From Streptomyces humidus (GTDB taxonomy: Bacteria > Actinomycetota > Actinomycetes > Streptomycetales > Streptomycetaceae), in the NCBI RefSeq assembly GCF_014649655.1, contig NZ_BMTL01000008.1, forward strand, positions 124,001 through 188,000: a stretch of DNA of 64,000 bases, written 5' to 3'. This document shows positions 1 through 10,081 of the stretch, piece by piece (positions within the stretch are counted from its first letter, which is position 1; each line of letters opens with the position of its first letter). The notes under the pieces were generated by a model. The model was not told the origin of the DNA. It worked only from the letters and a program-made list of their open reading frames with translations, and made no database searches. A program made the translations under genes and the position numbers.

Positions 1-1622
1 TCCGGTCCCTCTCACTGCAGACCGGCCGCCGTATCACCCTGACCGACGAGAACCGTCGTCTGCTGGCGGACTCCGACGGCGCGGGCCGCACGCCGGCCAG
101 GTCGCTGCCCGACACGCCGTCGGCGACCGTCGACGCGCTCGCCGTGGACACCACGCTCGTCGCCCGCCACGGCGGCAGGACGTCCGACCGCATCGATCCG
201 CGGGCCGTCGGTCCCTTCCGGTTGACCGCCCAGGAGAAGGCGTTCCTCCAGGCCGCTGCGACGCGGGTCGAGCGCTGTTTCCGCGAGGGGAGCGTGCCGT
301 CCGACGTCGAGATCGTGCAGACTCCGAACGGGCGGCCGGAGATCGAGCTCGACGGCCGGCCTCTGGACCTCGGCGACCGGTGCGGGGTCGATGTCCTGCT
401 CGAACGCACGCCCACGGAGAGCAGGGCGCTCGCTCAGCTGGGCAAGCTCGTCAACAGCTGTCTCGCCGCCCGTCATGCCGCGCCGGTACAGCTCGCCGAC
501 AACCTGACGTGGACCCCCTCCACCGCCCGCGGCGCTCCGAACAGCCGTGCGGTGACGTCCTGTCTCTCCACGGCGTCGCGCGACCAGCTCGACCCTTACG
601 TGGCGCCTGCGGCGCTGCTCTTCGCCACCGCGCCCGAGCGGAAGATCGCCACCTTCTTCGATCTGTCCGACGCCAACCGCCTGAGGATCGCCGGAGTCAC
701 CGCCGCGGTGCTGCTCATCACGGTGACGGTCACCTTCGTCGCCGGCACGCGCATGGTCAGGCCGTTGCGCGCCCTGACCGGCGCGGCACAGCGGATGGCA
801 GAAGGGGACGAGGACGCCCATGTCGAGGTGAGCGGCGGCGACGAGTTCGGCAGGCTCGCCGCGGCCTTCAACCTCATGTCGAGCCGGCGCCGGCAACTGG
901 AGCAACTGCGCCGGGCGCTGGTCAGCGACGTGGCCCACGAGCTGCGCACCCCGCTCAGCAACGTCCGGGGCTGGCTGGAGGCCGTCGAGGACGGTGTCGT
1001 CCCCGCGGACAAGAGCCTCATCTCCTCGCTGCTGGAGGAGGCGCTGCTGCTTCAGCACATCATCGACGACCTGCGCGACCTCGCGGCAGCCGACGCCGGT
1101 GCGCTGAGGGTGCACCCGGAGGACGTGGACGCGGCCGCGCTGGTCGCCCAGGTCGCGCGGGCCCACCAGGGCAGCGCGGGGGCCGCGGGAGTGGAGCTGC
1201 GGGTGCGGTCCGGGGAGGAACGGCCGTTCCTGCGCGCGGACCCGGTGCGACTGCGTCAGGCGATCGGGAACCTCGTGTCCAACGGCATACGGCACACGCC
1301 CGCCGGCGGGTCGGTCACCCTCTCCGTCCGCCACGGGGGCGGTGACGTGGTGTTCGGCGTCGAGGACACCGGCTCCGGCATCAGCGAGGAGGACCTGGCC
1401 AAGGTGTTCGACCGGTTCTGGCGTGCGGAGAAGTCGCGCAGCCGGCAGGGCGGCGGAAGCGGGCTGGGCCTGTCCATCGTCCGCAAACTCGTCGAGGCGC
1501 ACGGCGGCAGCGTGCACGCGTCGAGCGTTCCCGGACAGGGCTCCGTCTTCTCGCTCCGGCTGCCCGGCCCGTCGGCCGGGCAGCCGGAGTCGTGGAACCG
1601 GCCGCCGCCACCGCCCTCTTGA
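1..1622 (+). CDS. Sensor histidine kinase, 5' end cut by window
   Basis: The reading frame is open from base 3 and its start lies outside the window; an internal GTG at 144 is probably not the true start. In order it shows an extracytoplasmic sensor segment, a membrane span near 685-750, a HAMP linker (about 755-880), a HisKA box with VAHELRTPLSN near 930-965, and an HATPase domain with an N-box (NLVSNGIRHTPAG, 1268-1306), DTGSGIS and GSGLGLSIV. These are all motifs of a class I membrane histidine kinase that autophosphorylates and passes phosphate to a response regulator. The partner regulator is presumably upstream, outside the window. The C-terminal end is proline-rich. It converges with the M1 peptidase 12 bases downstream. 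Confidence 0.9.
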   Translation, partial: RSLSLQTGRRITLTDENRRLLADSDGAGRTPARSLPDTPSATVDALAVDTTLVARHGGRTSDRIDPRAVGPFRLTAQEKAFLQAAATRVERCFREGSVPSDVEIVQTPNGRPEIELDGRPLDLGDRCGVDVLLERTPTESRALAQLGKLVNSCLAARHAAPVQLADNLTWTPSTARGAPNSRAVTSCLSTASRDQLDPYVAPAALLFATAPERKIATFFDLSDANRLRIAGVTAAVLLITVTVTFVAGTRMVRPLRALTGAAQRMAEGDEDAHVEVSGGDEFGRLAAAFNLMSSRRRQLEQLRRALVSDVAHELRTPLSNVRGWLEAVEDGVVPADKSLISSLLEEALLLQHIIDDLRDLAAADAGALRVHPEDVDAAALVAQVARAHQGSAGAAGVELRVRSGEERPFLRADPVRLRQAIGNLVSNGIRHTPAGGSVTLSVRHGGGDVVFGVEDTGSGISEEDLAKVFDRFWRAEKSRSRQGGGSGLGLSIVRKLVEAHGGSVHASSVPGQGSVFSLRLPGPSAGQPESWNRPPPPPS

Positions 1623-1633
1623 GACGGGGTGGG

Positions 1634-3043
1634 TCAGCGGGCCGCCGGCCGGGGCAGGCCCGCCGGGTACAGGTACCGGTCGGGAGGAACCTGCGTGCCG
1701 CGCGCCCAGGCGGTGAAGAAGCCCCGCAGGTCCTGGTGGGACAGTTCGGCGGCCAGGGCCTCGAACCGGGGCCACGAGGCGTTGCCGTAACGGTGTTCGG
1801 CCGGCCAGGCTCGCAGGAGGTCGAAGAACGCCTGGTCGCCGACCGTGCGTCGCAGGGCGTGCAGCATCAGCGGCCCTCGCGCGTACAGCGCGGAGTCGAG
1901 CTCCCGGCCGGGTCCGGGGTCGTACAGCGGGACGCGCCAGAACGCCGGATCGGCGCGGTGCTCCTCCACCGTGGGCAGGTAGTAGTCGCGGTCGACGTCG
2001 TCGCCCTGGTGCTCGTACCACAGCCACTGGGCGTACTGGGCGACGCACTCGGCGACGCACGTGTCACGCCAGTCGGTGAAGGACACGCTGTCGCCGTACC
2101 ACTGGTGGGCGATCTCGTGCACCATCGCGACGTCGAAGAGACCCGAGTCGTACGTCGGGCGGCTCTGGGTCTCCAGGTCGGCCGGGCCTGCGCCGGAGCG
2201 TCCGGTCAGCACGAGGGCCCCGGCCGAGGAGAACGGGTACGGGCCGAACCGGGAGGCCAGGAAGCCGATGATGTCCTCCTGCAGCGCCTCGGCGTCCGGG
2301 TCGATCAGCGCGTCGGGGCTGTACGCGTTGACGACCGGGGTTCCGTCGGGCAGTTCGGAGGTGCGCACGGTGAACCGGTCGACGGCCACCGTGCTGACGT
2401 AGGTGGCGAGGGGGCGGTCCTCGTACCAGCGGAAAGTGCGACGCCCCGCGCCGTCCTGGGTCACCGGGCCGGGCCGGCCGTTGCCGACGGCGCTCCAGCC
2501 GTCGGGGACGGTGGCCGTGAGGCGGAAGGTGGCCTTGTCGGACGGGTGGTCGTTGGCCGGGTACCAGGAGGTGGCCGCGTGCGGCTCACCGCTGACGGAG
2601 AAGCCGCCGTCGGTCAGGGAGTGCCAGCCGCCGCCGACCGGCCTGCCCGAATACCGCACGCGTACGGAGAAGTCGTCGCCTTTGCGCAGCTCGCGGGCCG
2701 GGGTGATGACCAGCTCGTGCTCCCCCTCGCGTGCCACCGAGCGGGCGCCGCGGCCGTCGACCGTCACGGACGACACGTCGAACCCCGTCAGGTCCAGGTG
2801 GAACCGGCCCAGATCCGTCAGGGCGCGCGCGGTGATCGTGGTGTCGCCGGTCAGATGGTCGGGGCGGGCCGGGTCGTAGGCGATGCGGACGTCGTACTGG
2901 GCCACGTCGTAACCGGAGTTGCCGTCCGTGGGGAAGTACGGATCTCCCAGGCCCGCGCCGCCGTCGGCCGCTGACGCGGGCGCCAGGCCGGTGAGCATGC
3001 ACAGGGCGAGGGCCACGAGCGGCGGGGCCACGAGCCGCCTCAT
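1634..3043 (-). CDS. Secreted M1 family metallopeptidase
   Basis: A 469-residue zinc aminopeptidase-type protein. An N-terminal signal peptide (RR, then a hydrophobic stretch ending ASAAD) predicts export. The zinc site is complete: HEIAHQW near residues 307-313 and the third ligand Glu in VAECVA about 19 residues later, the HEXXH-x18-E spacing of family M1. The length fits the short actinobacterial M1 enzymes that lack the large C-terminal helical domain. The ATG at 3043 overlaps the stop of the upstream M28 peptidase (ATGA), so the two are one secreted-protease operon, likely for extracellular peptide degradation. Substrate preference cannot be read from sequence. Confidence 0.93.
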   Translation of the reverse strand: MRRLVAPPLVALALCMLTGLAPASAADGGAGLGDPYFPTDGNSGYDVAQYDVRIAYDPARPDHLTGDTTITARALTDLGRFHLDLTGFDVSSVTVDGRGARSVAREGEHELVITPARELRKGDDFSVRVRYSGRPVGGGWHSLTDGGFSVSGEPHAATSWYPANDHPSDKATFRLTATVPDGWSAVGNGRPGPVTQDGAGRRTFRWYEDRPLATYVSTVAVDRFTVRTSELPDGTPVVNAYSPDALIDPDAEALQEDIIGFLASRFGPYPFSSAGALVLTGRSGAGPADLETQSRPTYDSGLFDVAMVHEIAHQWYGDSVSFTDWRDTCVAECVAQYAQWLWYEHQGDDVDRDYYLPTVEEHRADPAFWRVPLYDPGPGRELDSALYARGPLMLHALRRTVGDQAFFDLLRAWPAEHRYGNASWPRFEALAAELSHQDLRGFFTAWARGTQVPPDRYLYPAGLPRPAAR

Positions 3044-3972
3044 CGGCTGCCCTTCGCCAGGGCGAGCTGCCAGGTGACGTCGAGCACGGCGTTGGTGCTG
3101 GCGGTCTGCACGGCCGGGTCCACGTTGTGGATGTCGTCACAGGCGCTGTGGATGCAGTCGGAGATGCCGGTGGTGAAGCCGGCGACGGGAATGCCCGCGG
3201 CCGCGAAGGACCGGTCGTCGGAGCCCGTGTCGCCGATGTCGAAGGTCGGTGTCGAGCGGGCGGCGAAGTACCTCTCGAAGGCCTCGGTCGACTCCACGGC
3301 GCCTTCGGCCTCGGACGGGTCGTGGGTGACCAGCCAGGTCGTGGTGTTCCGGGAACCGGCCTGGTCGAAGTTGAGGTACGCGCGGATCGAGGAACGCTCG
3401 GCGGGCGACAGGGCGTTCACGTAGTGGCCCGAACCGAACAGGCCGCCCTCCTCCGCACCCCACCACGCGAACCGGAGGTGCCGCTCGGTCTTGAGGTGGG
3501 CCTGGGCGACGGCGACCGCGGTCGCGAGCACGGCGGCCGAGCCGGAACCGTTGTCGTTGATGCCGGGACCGGCCAGGACGCTGTCCAGATGCGCTCCCAC
3601 CAGGAGGGTGTTCCGCGTGTCGCCGCCCGGCCAGTCGGCGATGATGTTGTATCCCGTGGCGCCGGCGTGCGTGAAGGGCTGGAGGACCGTGCGGTAACCC
3701 GCTTCGTCCAGTTTCCGCTTCACGTAGGACACCGACTCCCGGTAACCCGGTGTGCCGTGCGCCCGGTTGCCGCCGTTGCGGTCGGCGATCGCCTGAAGGT
3801 CCGTCAGGTACGGCATGACGCGCTGGGCCGTGACGACCGGCGGGCCCGGGACGCGGGAGGCCGGGGCCGCCGCGGTGGCCCCGACGGGGGTCGCGCCGAC
3901 GGGCGTGGCGCCGAGCAGGCCGGCGCACAGGGCGCCGACGGCGGCGCAGCGCAGGAACGGGCGGGATGCCAT
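3040..3972 (-). CDS. Secreted M28 family aminopeptidase
   Basis: A 310-residue protein with a signal peptide that contains a tandem PVGAT repeat. The two-zinc site of the Streptomyces griseus aminopeptidase type is visible: GAHLDS (His), GINDNGSGS (Asp), GAEEGG (catalytic and ligand Glu), NFDQ (Asp) and CIHSACDDIHN (His). It should release N-terminal residues from peptides outside the cell. It is the first gene of a two-gene operon with the M1 peptidase, sharing ATGA. The length of about 310 matches catalytic-domain-only members, with no P/Homo B domain. Confidence 0.93.
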   Translation of the reverse strand: MASRPFLRCAAVGALCAGLLGATPVGATPVGATAAAPASRVPGPPVVTAQRVMPYLTDLQAIADRNGGNRAHGTPGYRESVSYVKRKLDEAGYRTVLQPFTHAGATGYNIIADWPGGDTRNTLLVGAHLDSVLAGPGINDNGSGSAAVLATAVAVAQAHLKTERHLRFAWWGAEEGGLFGSGHYVNALSPAERSSIRAYLNFDQAGSRNTTTWLVTHDPSEAEGAVESTEAFERYFAARSTPTFDIGDTGSDDRSFAAAGIPVAGFTTGISDCIHSACDDIHNVDPAVQTASTNAVLDVTWQLALAKGSR

Positions 3973-4081
3973 GAGAGGGCTCTCCTGTCACTCGTGGATC
4001 GGACGGCCACGAAGCTAGGGAGGCCGCGTCAGGTTCCCGTCGGGAAGACGTCGGCGGCCGGTGGGTGTGCGGTGGCCGCAC

Positions 4082-4125
4082 CAAAACCGAAGCCGGAACG
4101 GACCGGCAACGGTTGCCGACCGTTT
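4082..4125. promoter_or_regulatory. Inverted repeat before the export operon
   Basis: CGGCAAC-G-GTTGCCG (around 4105-4119) is a 7-bp inverted repeat about 35-50 bases before the lipoprotein start. Its position suits an operator or the start of a leader hairpin. The binding protein is unknown. Confidence 0.35.
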
Positions 4126-4154
4126 CCCGACACATGGCGCGGACCATGAGGCGC

Positions 4155-4763
4155 ATGGACCACTTCGACATCGCGAGCCGCCGCCGCGTGCTCGGCGCCG
4201 CCGTCGTCGCCGCCGGCGCCCTCCTGCTCACCGGCTGCGGCGGTTCGGGCGAATCCGGCGACTCCGGCGGCAAGGGATCGGCGCGGCAGGACGTGGCGTC
4301 CCTGCACAGTGACGCGCCCGACGGCAAGGCGACCGCGCAGGCCGCTCCGTCCTCCGACGACGGCCGTCCCCAACTCCGTCTCGACAGCTCCGAGGAGGAG
4401 AAGAACCGCTACTGGCACATCTACGCCCAGTGCCTGAAGGAACACGGGCACAAGATGATCGCGGTGCGCGGCCCGGACTCCGTCGACGACACCGACCACA
4501 GCGCCACGGCCAAGGCGGCCACCAAGGCCTGCGCGAGCAAACTGCCGCTGCAGCCGCCGGAGATGGACGAGTCGACGAACCCGCACTACGACGACGACTA
4601 CCGCGCCTACGTGAAGTGCCTGAACCGGAAAGGGCTCAAGGTCACCGCGCTGCCGGACAACTCCGGCTGGACCTACGACGGCAACACCACGCTGAGCGCG
4701 GACCAGCAGACCCAGGTGGACAAGAGCTGCACCCTGGAGGCGTTCGGTGGCAAGACACAGTAA
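4155..4763 (+). CDS. Small secreted lipoprotein of an ABC export operon
   Basis: A 202-residue protein from the ATG at 4155; an in-frame ATG at 4146 is also possible, and 4155 is favoured by a GAGG five bases upstream. A twin-Arg-like N-terminus (SRRRVLG) and the lipobox LLTGC put the lipidated Cys at residue 28. The mature part has a Gly/Ser linker and paired Cys residues ([30 protein letters not shown]), suggesting two disulfide-linked repeats. It overlaps the downstream adaptor gene by 17 bases, so it very probably works with that exporter, perhaps as its surface partner. The biochemical function is not recognisable. Confidence 0.8.
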   Translation: MDHFDIASRRRVLGAAVVAAGALLLTGCGGSGESGDSGGKGSARQDVASLHSDAPDGKATAQAAPSSDDGRPQLRLDSSEEEKNRYWHIYAQCLKEHGHKMIAVRGPDSVDDTDHSATAKAATKACASKLPLQPPEMDESTNPHYDDDYRAYVKCLNRKGLKVTALPDNSGWTYDGNTTLSADQQTQVDKSCTLEAFGGKTQ

Positions 4764-5841
4764 GGGCGTCGTCGCGCTGAGCGTCCTGCTGGTCGCCGGT
4801 GTCACGGGCGGAGGCGCATGGGTGTGGCGCGACGCCCATGCCGGGCAGGGCACCAGGGCCGCGGCCCCCGACCGGGTGCGGACCGCCACCGTCACCAGGA
4901 CCGACCTCTCCGACAGCCGCACCCTGCCGGGCACCCTCGGCTTCGGCACACCGCACACCCTCAAGGGCGCGGGCAAGGGCATCGTGACCCGGCTGCCGAA
5001 GCCCGGCGCGCGGGCGGTCAGGGGCAAGGCGCTGTACCGGATCGACGACCGGCCCGTCCCCGTCTTCTTCGGTGACACGCCGTTCTTCCGCACCCTGGCC
5101 AAGACGGGGGTGCGCGGCCACGACGTGAGCGTCCTCGGGGACAACCTGCGAGCGCTCGGCTACGAGACCGGCGCCGCCGTCACCTCCAGGAAGACCGGCG
5201 ACGGCGATGAGGGCGAGGAGTTCACCCCCGCCCTCGCCGCGGCTCTCGAGCGGTGGCAGCACGACACCGGGCAGGCCGCCACAGGCGCCCTCGCCCCCGG
5301 TCAGGCCGTCGTCCTGCCCGGACCGGTGCGCGTCGACACAGTGCAGGCGCAACCGGGCGACCCGGCCGACGGCCCGCTGCTCACCTACACCTCCGCCGCC
5401 AAGACCGTCACCGTTGCGATGGAGGCGACCGCCGTGGGGACCGTCAAGGCAGGCAACAGGGCTGCCGTCACGCTGCCCGACGGCAGGACGATCCGCGGCA
5501 CCGTCACCTCACTCGGCCGCACCGTACAGGGCGGCTCCGCCCAGGACTCCGCGCAGCAGACCGGGCCGGCCACCGTCGACGTGACGGTGGTCCCGGACCG
5601 GGCGACGGACGTGCAGAGCCTGGACGCGGCAGCGGTGCAGGTGCGGTTCGACAGCACCACGCGCAAAGGCGTCCTCGCCGTGCCCGTGGGGGCGCTGGTC
5701 GCGCTGCGGGAGGGCGGGTACGCCGTGCAGCGCCCGGACGGCACACTGATCGCGGTGACGACGGGCATGTTCGCGGGCGGCCTGGTCGAGGTGAGCGGCA
5801 AGGGAGTGGCCGCCGGCGCCGAGGTCGTGACGGCATCGTGA
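4747..5841 (+). CDS. Peptidoglycan-binding periplasmic adaptor (HlyD/MFP-like)
   Basis: A 364-residue protein from GTG 4747. One N-terminal membrane anchor (about residues 5-27) is followed by a beta-rich lipoyl/barrel-type adaptor core and a peptidoglycan-binding-type segment (DNLRALGYE ... [16 protein letters not shown], about residues 130-175). The second barrel begins around [19 protein letters not shown]. This is the usual actinobacterial adaptor that couples a MacB-type ABC exporter to the cell wall. It overlaps the lipoprotein gene upstream and the ATPase gene downstream (GTGA), giving tight translational coupling. The exported substrate is unknown. Confidence 0.85.
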   Translation: MARHSKGVVALSVLLVAGVTGGGAWVWRDAHAGQGTRAAAPDRVRTATVTRTDLSDSRTLPGTLGFGTPHTLKGAGKGIVTRLPKPGARAVRGKALYRIDDRPVPVFFGDTPFFRTLAKTGVRGHDVSVLGDNLRALGYETGAAVTSRKTGDGDEGEEFTPALAAALERWQHDTGQAATGALAPGQAVVLPGPVRVDTVQAQPGDPADGPLLTYTSAAKTVTVAMEATAVGTVKAGNRAAVTLPDGRTIRGTVTSLGRTVQGGSAQDSAQQTGPATVDVTVVPDRATDVQSLDAAAVQVRFDSTTRKGVLAVPVGALVALREGGYAVQRPDGTLIAVTTGMFAGGLVEVSGKGVAAGAEVVTAS

Positions 5842-6566
5842 ACACCCTCGCCATGACCTCGGCGCCGGCCGCCGGCTCCACGGCCCCCGTCCTCCGCCTC
5901 GAGGAGGTCACCAAGAGCCACCCGGGCGGTGTCACGGCACTGGACCGTGTCTCGCTCCGCGTCGACGAGGGCGAACTCGTCGCGATCGTCGGCCCGTCCG
6001 GCTCGGGCAAGTCGACGCTGCTGCACATCATGGGCACCCTGGACCGGCCGACGAGCGGCACCGTCCGCATCGCGGGACACGAAGTCCACACCATGAGCGA
6101 CCGTCACCTCTCCGCGCTGCGGGCGCGTCACCTGGGCTTCGTCTTCCAGCACTTCCACCTCACCGACGGGCTCGACGCCACGGAGAACGTCGCCACCGGC
6201 CTGCTCTACGCGGGCGTCCCCCGTCGCAGGCGGGCGCCCCTCGCACGGGAGGCGCTGGCCAGGGTGGGCCTCGAACACCGGCGCTCCCACCTTCCCCAGC
6301 AGCTGTCCGGGGGTGAGCGCCAACGGGTCGCCATCGCGCGTGCCCTGGTCAACTGGCCCGCGCTCGTGCTGGCCGACGAGCCGACGGGCGCGCTGGACGC
6401 GGCCAACGGGGAGGCCGTCCTGCGGTTGCTCGTCGAACTCAACGCGCAGGGCACGACCATCGCCCTGATCACCCACGACCGCGACATCGCGGCTCGCCTC
6501 CCCCGCCGGGTGGAACTGCGCGACGGCCGCATCACGGCCGACGTCAGCGGGGTGAGTGCCCGATGA
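5838..6566 (+). CDS. ABC transporter ATP-binding protein (MacB/LolD type)
   Basis: A 242-residue ATPase if started at the GTG that overlaps the adaptor stop; ATG 5853 is an alternative. It has Walker [10 protein letters not shown] (about residues 52-60), a Q-loop in FVFQHFHL, the signature LSGGERQR, Walker [13 protein letters not shown] and the switch His in LITHDR. The family (LolD/MacB/FtsE-like) powers mechanotransmission exporters of lipoproteins, peptides or antibiotics. It is followed by its permease through an ATGA overlap. This region may provide antimicrobial-peptide or lipoprotein export. Confidence 0.95.
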   Translation: MNTLAMTSAPAAGSTAPVLRLEEVTKSHPGGVTALDRVSLRVDEGELVAIVGPSGSGKSTLLHIMGTLDRPTSGTVRIAGHEVHTMSDRHLSALRARHLGFVFQHFHLTDGLDATENVATGLLYAGVPRRRRAPLAREALARVGLEHRRSHLPQQLSGGERQRVAIARALVNWPALVLADEPTGALDAANGEAVLRLLVELNAQGTTIALITHDRDIAARLPRRVELRDGRITADVSGVSAR

Positions 6567-7783
6567 CGCGCCCGCTGCAGGACCCCGGGCCCCGCACGGT
6601 TCGGCTGACCTTCGCCGACGTCCTCCGGCTCGGCCTGCTCGGCATCCGCACCCGCGGTCCACGCGCCGCGCTGTCCGCGCTCGGCATCTCCATCGGCATC
6701 GCGACCCTCGTCGTCGTGACCGCCGTTCCCGCCTCCAGCCAGCGGGCCCTGTTGGAACAGCTGTCCGCGCTCGGCACGAACATGCTGCGCGTGGCGCCGC
6801 CGACGGACGGCGATCCCCCGGTCGTCCTGCCCGCGACCGCGGACGCCATGGCCGCCCGTATCGGCCCGGTGACCAGCGCGAGCGCCGTGGCCAACACCCA
6901 CAAGACCGTTCTGCGCTCGGACCGCGCCGACCCGTCCGACGCCTCGGGCATCAGTGTGCTCGCCGCCCGCACCGACCTCCTGAAGTCGGTCCACGGGACG
7001 GTGCGTTCCGGCTCGTTCCTGTCGCCCACCGCCGGACGGTTCCCGACCGTGGTCCTGGGCTCCCGGGCCGCCGCCCGGCTCGGCTACGACCGGGTCCGGC
7101 CCGGCCAGGAGACCGGACAGGTCTACATCGACGGCCACTGGTTCACCGTCGTCGGCATCCTCGACCCGCTGCCGCTCGCCCCCGACCTCGACGCCTCCGT
7201 CCTGGTCGGCTGGGACGCGGCCCGCGAACAGCTCCGGTTCGACGGCCATCCCACCGTCGTCTACGTCACCGCCCGTGAGTCGCAGATCGAGGCCGTCCGC
7301 GCGGTGCTGCCCGCCACGGTCTACCCGCAGCTGCCGGGGCTCGTCCAGGTCAGCCGCCCTTCGGACGCCCTGGCCGCCAAGCGCGCCACCCAGGCGACCC
7401 TGTCGGTCCTGCTGCTCGGACTCGCGGGCGTGGCGCTCCTCGTGGGCGGCGTGGGCGTGGCCAACACCATGGTCGTCTCGGTGCTGGAGCGGCGCCGCGA
7501 GATCGGTCTGCGCCGGGCGCTGGGCGCCAGTCGCGGCCAGATCAGGGGGCAGTTCATGGCGGAGTCGGTGGCCCTGTCCGCGCTGGGCGGATGTGCGGGC
7601 ACGGCCCTCGGCGCGGCGGTGGCGGCGGGGTACGCCATGTCCCAGTCGTGGCCCGTGGTCTTCCCGCGCCTCGCGCTCGTCGCGGGCGTCCTGGGCGCGG
7701 TCGCCGTCGGGGTGGCCGCGGGTCTGTATCCCGCCGTACGCGCCTCCAGACTGCCCCCGACGGAGGCGCTGGCGGCGGTGTGA
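6563..7783 (+). CDS. ABC transporter permease (MacB/FtsX type)
   Basis: A 406-residue membrane protein: one N-terminal span (about residues 30-55), a large extracytoplasmic MacB-like core, then three C-terminal spans including [20 protein letters not shown], the hallmark FtsX cytoplasmic loop. It is the last gene of the lipoprotein-adaptor-ATPase-permease operon and is followed by a strong terminator hairpin. No outer membrane partner is needed in a Gram-positive cell; the adaptor's wall-binding domain probably replaces it. Confidence 0.93.
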   Translation: MTRPLQDPGPRTVRLTFADVLRLGLLGIRTRGPRAALSALGISIGIATLVVVTAVPASSQRALLEQLSALGTNMLRVAPPTDGDPPVVLPATADAMAARIGPVTSASAVANTHKTVLRSDRADPSDASGISVLAARTDLLKSVHGTVRSGSFLSPTAGRFPTVVLGSRAAARLGYDRVRPGQETGQVYIDGHWFTVVGILDPLPLAPDLDASVLVGWDAAREQLRFDGHPTVVYVTARESQIEAVRAVLPATVYPQLPGLVQVSRPSDALAAKRATQATLSVLLLGLAGVALLVGGVGVANTMVVSVLERRREIGLRRALGASRGQIRGQFMAESVALSALGGCAGTALGAAVAAGYAMSQSWPVVFPRLALVAGVLGAVAVGVAAGLYPAVRASRLPPTEALAAV

Positions 7784-7813
7784 GGCAGGTGCGCCCCGGT
7801 CGCACACGATCGC

Positions 7814-7852
7814 GTGGACGCTGTCGGTTCGGATCGACCGACAGCGTCACAC
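7814..7852. terminator. Hairpin terminator after the export operon
   Basis: A perfect 12-bp stem, GACGCTGTCGGT (7817-7828) with ACCGACAGCGTC (7837-7848), and an 8-base loop. It lies 30 bases after the permease stop and between convergent genes. There is no U-tract, as is common in Streptomyces. Confidence 0.8.
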
Positions 7853-7930
7853 GTTGTCGTGGCGGCCGGGGCCGTGGGGCCGGCGCACGCGGTCAGGGGG
7901 TCCCTGTCGCAGGCGCCGGTTCCGGTGCCG

Positions 7931-8497
7931 TCAGCCGGCCAGGGCGGCCAGGGTGGCGTCCAGGTCCGTCGCCTTCGGCTGGTTGTGGGGAAGCCTGGAG
8001 AGGATCTTGGCCATGCCGCAGGTGTTGGTCAGCGCGGAGAAGACCAGGCCGCCCGCGACCCCGGCGGACAGCAGGCGCGCCGCGCTCCAGCGCTGTCCGG
8101 CGATCACGCCGGCCAGGACGAGGGATCCGGCGGCGAGGCGGACCTGGCGGTCCATGGCCCACGGGGTGCGAGCGCCGGCGGGGCGGTGGGTGTCGTGGCC
8201 GAGCTGGGTCCAGGCGCTGGTGCCGCCGGTGAGAGTGGCGGCGGCGAGGCCCTGATCGGCCAGACGCCGACAGGCGGCCTCGGAGCGGGAGCCGGAGGCG
8301 CACACGATGAGGAGGTCGCCGCGACCGGCGGCGACCTTCAGCGCGGGCAGGGCGGCGTCGAGGTGGTCGAGGGGGATGTTGTGGGCGCCGGGCAGGTGGC
8401 CGGAGGCGTACTCGCCGGGGGTGCGCACGTCGATGACGGTCAGCTCGTGCAGGCGGGCGTCGGCCTGCTCGGCGGTGAGGGCGGTGTTGGGTGCCAT
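7931..8497 (-). CDS. Membrane rhodanese (rhodanese + DUF2892, YgaP-like)
   Basis: A 188-residue protein. The N-terminal rhodanese domain (about residues 8-100) has DVRTPGEY and the active loop CASGSRS with Cys66, which carries the persulfide. The C-terminal part (about 115-170, WAMDRQVRLAAGSLVLAG ... LLSAGVAGGLVFSALTNTCGMA) is a DUF2892 membrane hairpin with a conserved Cys, as in YgaP-type proteins. It probably transfers sulfane sulfur at the membrane. It is divergent from the CstR-like sensor gene across a 77-base spacer that holds an ATACCC-N4-GGGTAT operator, so it is likely derepressed by persulfide. Confidence 0.92.
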   Translation of the reverse strand: MAPNTALTAEQADARLHELTVIDVRTPGEYASGHLPGAHNIPLDHLDAALPALKVAAGRGDLLIVCASGSRSEAACRRLADQGLAAATLTGGTSAWTQLGHDTHRPAGARTPWAMDRQVRLAAGSLVLAGVIAGQRWSAARLLSAGVAGGLVFSALTNTCGMAKILSRLPHNQPKATDLDATLAALAG

Positions 8498-8499
8498 GA

Positions 8500-8856
<357 letters not shown>

Positions 8857-8859
8857 GCC

Positions 8860-8877
8860 CGGGCGCCGCGGCGCCCG
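8860..8877. terminator. GC palindrome between convergent genes
   Basis: CGGGCGCCGCGGCGCCCG is a perfect 18-bp palindrome four bases after the repressor stop and just past the TauE stop on the other strand. It is a likely bidirectional terminator. Confidence 0.65.
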
Positions 8878-8898
8878 CCCGTCCACCGGCCCGGCCCG

Positions 8899-9651
8899 TC
8901 AGGTGAGGGCGTCGGCCAGCATGAAGGCGGCCACCGCCAGCAGCACGAAGGCGAAGGTGCGCTGCAGGAGCCTGCCGGTGACCTTGGCGGCCAGCCGTTT
9001 GCCGTCCCAGGCGCCGAGGACCGCTGCCCCGATGAAGGGGCCGATCACCGCCCAGTCGATGCCGACGGCCGTCGCCCCGCGGGTGGTCAGGGAGGCCAGC
9101 GAGTTCGCCGAGATGACCAGCAGGCTGGTGCCGACGGCGGCCTGCATCTCGAACGCCAGCACCGTGACCAGGGCCGGGACGGCGAGGAAGCCTCCGCCGA
9201 CCCCCAGCAGTCCGGTCAGCGCGCCCAGACCGGCGCCGGTCCCGGCCGCCCTGGCGGGCCTGGTGGCGCCGGCTGCCGGGGCGGTGACGACCTGACGGGG
9301 GCGCAGCATTCTGACGGCGGCGAGCGCGGCGACGGCGGCGAACGCGGTGGTCAGCACCGGCTGGGGCAGCCGGGCCGAGGCGGCTCCGGCCGCGGCGGCG
9401 GGCAGCAGTCCGGCCGCCGCGAAGAGGAGGCCGGATCTCCAGCGGACGTTGCCGGTGCGGGCGTGGGCGTACAGGGCGGTGAGCGAGGTGGCGGTGACGA
9501 TGATCAGGCTGGCGGTGGTGGCCGCGGCCGGGGTGAAGCCGAGCAGGTAGATCAGTGCGGGCACCGCCAGGACGCTGCCGCCCCCGCCGAGCGCGCCGAG
9601 CGCGAGTCCGACCACGGCCCCGGCGATGAGGGCCAGGATCAACGCGCTCAC
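8899..9651 (-). CDS. Sulfite exporter TauE/SafE family permease
   Basis: A 250-residue permease if started at GTG 9651, whose GTGA overlaps the stop of the upstream rhodanese. The longer upstream open frame is out-of-frame translation of that rhodanese. Two repeats of the family are visible, each with a glycine-rich loop (GALGGGGSVLAVPALIYLLG and GLLGVGGGFLAVPALVTVLA), with about eight membrane spans. It is expected to export sulfite or related sulfur oxyanions, the end product of persulfide oxidation by the CstB-like enzyme of the same operon. Confidence 0.92.
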   Translation of the reverse strand: MSALILALIAGAVVGLALGALGGGGSVLAVPALIYLLGFTPAAATTASLIIVTATSLTALYAHARTGNVRWRSGLLFAAAGLLPAAAAGAASARLPQPVLTTAFAAVAALAAVRMLRPRQVVTAPAAGATRPARAAGTGAGLGALTGLLGVGGGFLAVPALVTVLAFEMQAAVGTSLLVISANSLASLTTRGATAVGIDWAVIGPFIGAAVLGAWDGKRLAAKVTGRLLQRTFAFVLLAVAAFMLADALT

Positions 9652-10043
9652 GTGATGACACCTCCGCTGCCGCCCCGGCCTCCGGTGACGGGCAGGCCCG
9701 CCCGCGCCCATGCGGTCATCCCGCCGCTGACGTCGGTGGCTTCGACGCCGCGTCCGGCCAGCAGTGCGGCCGCCCGCCGTGAGCGGTGACCGGAGCGGCA
9801 GATCGTGATGACCGGGGCGCCCTGCGCACCGCCCGGGAGCGGGGCCCCGGCCAGCAGGCGGGACAGGGGCAGGTGCAGCGCGCCGGGCGCGTGCCCCGCC
9901 TTCCACTCCGGTGTTTCGCGGACGTCCAGCAGGACGGCCTCGCCGCCATCGGTGCGCTGACGGGCTTGCCGGGGGGTGAGACGGCCGGGGCCGCGGCGGG
10001 GATGCGAGAACGTCGAGAACAGCGAAGACAGCGAGAAAGGCAT
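9648..10043 (-). CDS. Single-domain rhodanese
   Basis: A 131-residue sulfurtransferase with LLDVRETPEW and the active loop CRSGHRS. It has no signal peptide, so it is cytosolic, unlike the membrane rhodanese at 7931. It lies between the persulfide dioxygenase fusion and TauE in one minus-strand operon (39-base gap upstream, 4-base overlap downstream). It likely moves sulfane sulfur between low-molecular-weight thiols and the dioxygenase. Its N-terminal 20 residues are Arg/Pro-rich and not conserved. Confidence 0.9.
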   Translation of the reverse strand: MPFSLSSLFSTFSHPRRGPGRLTPRQARQRTDGGEAVLLDVRETPEWKAGHAPGALHLPLSRLLAGAPLPGGAQGAPVITICRSGHRSRRAAALLAGRGVEATDVSGGMTAWARAGLPVTGGRGGSGGVIT

Positions 10044-10081
10044 CGTCGATCACTTTCGTGCGGGTGGTGCGGGAGGGGGTG

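Noticed and set aside
12..2060. A 682-codon minus-strand open frame
   Set aside because: It lies opposite the sensor kinase and M1 peptidase genes, is Arg/Pro/Gly-rich with no domain, and is a GC-driven shadow.
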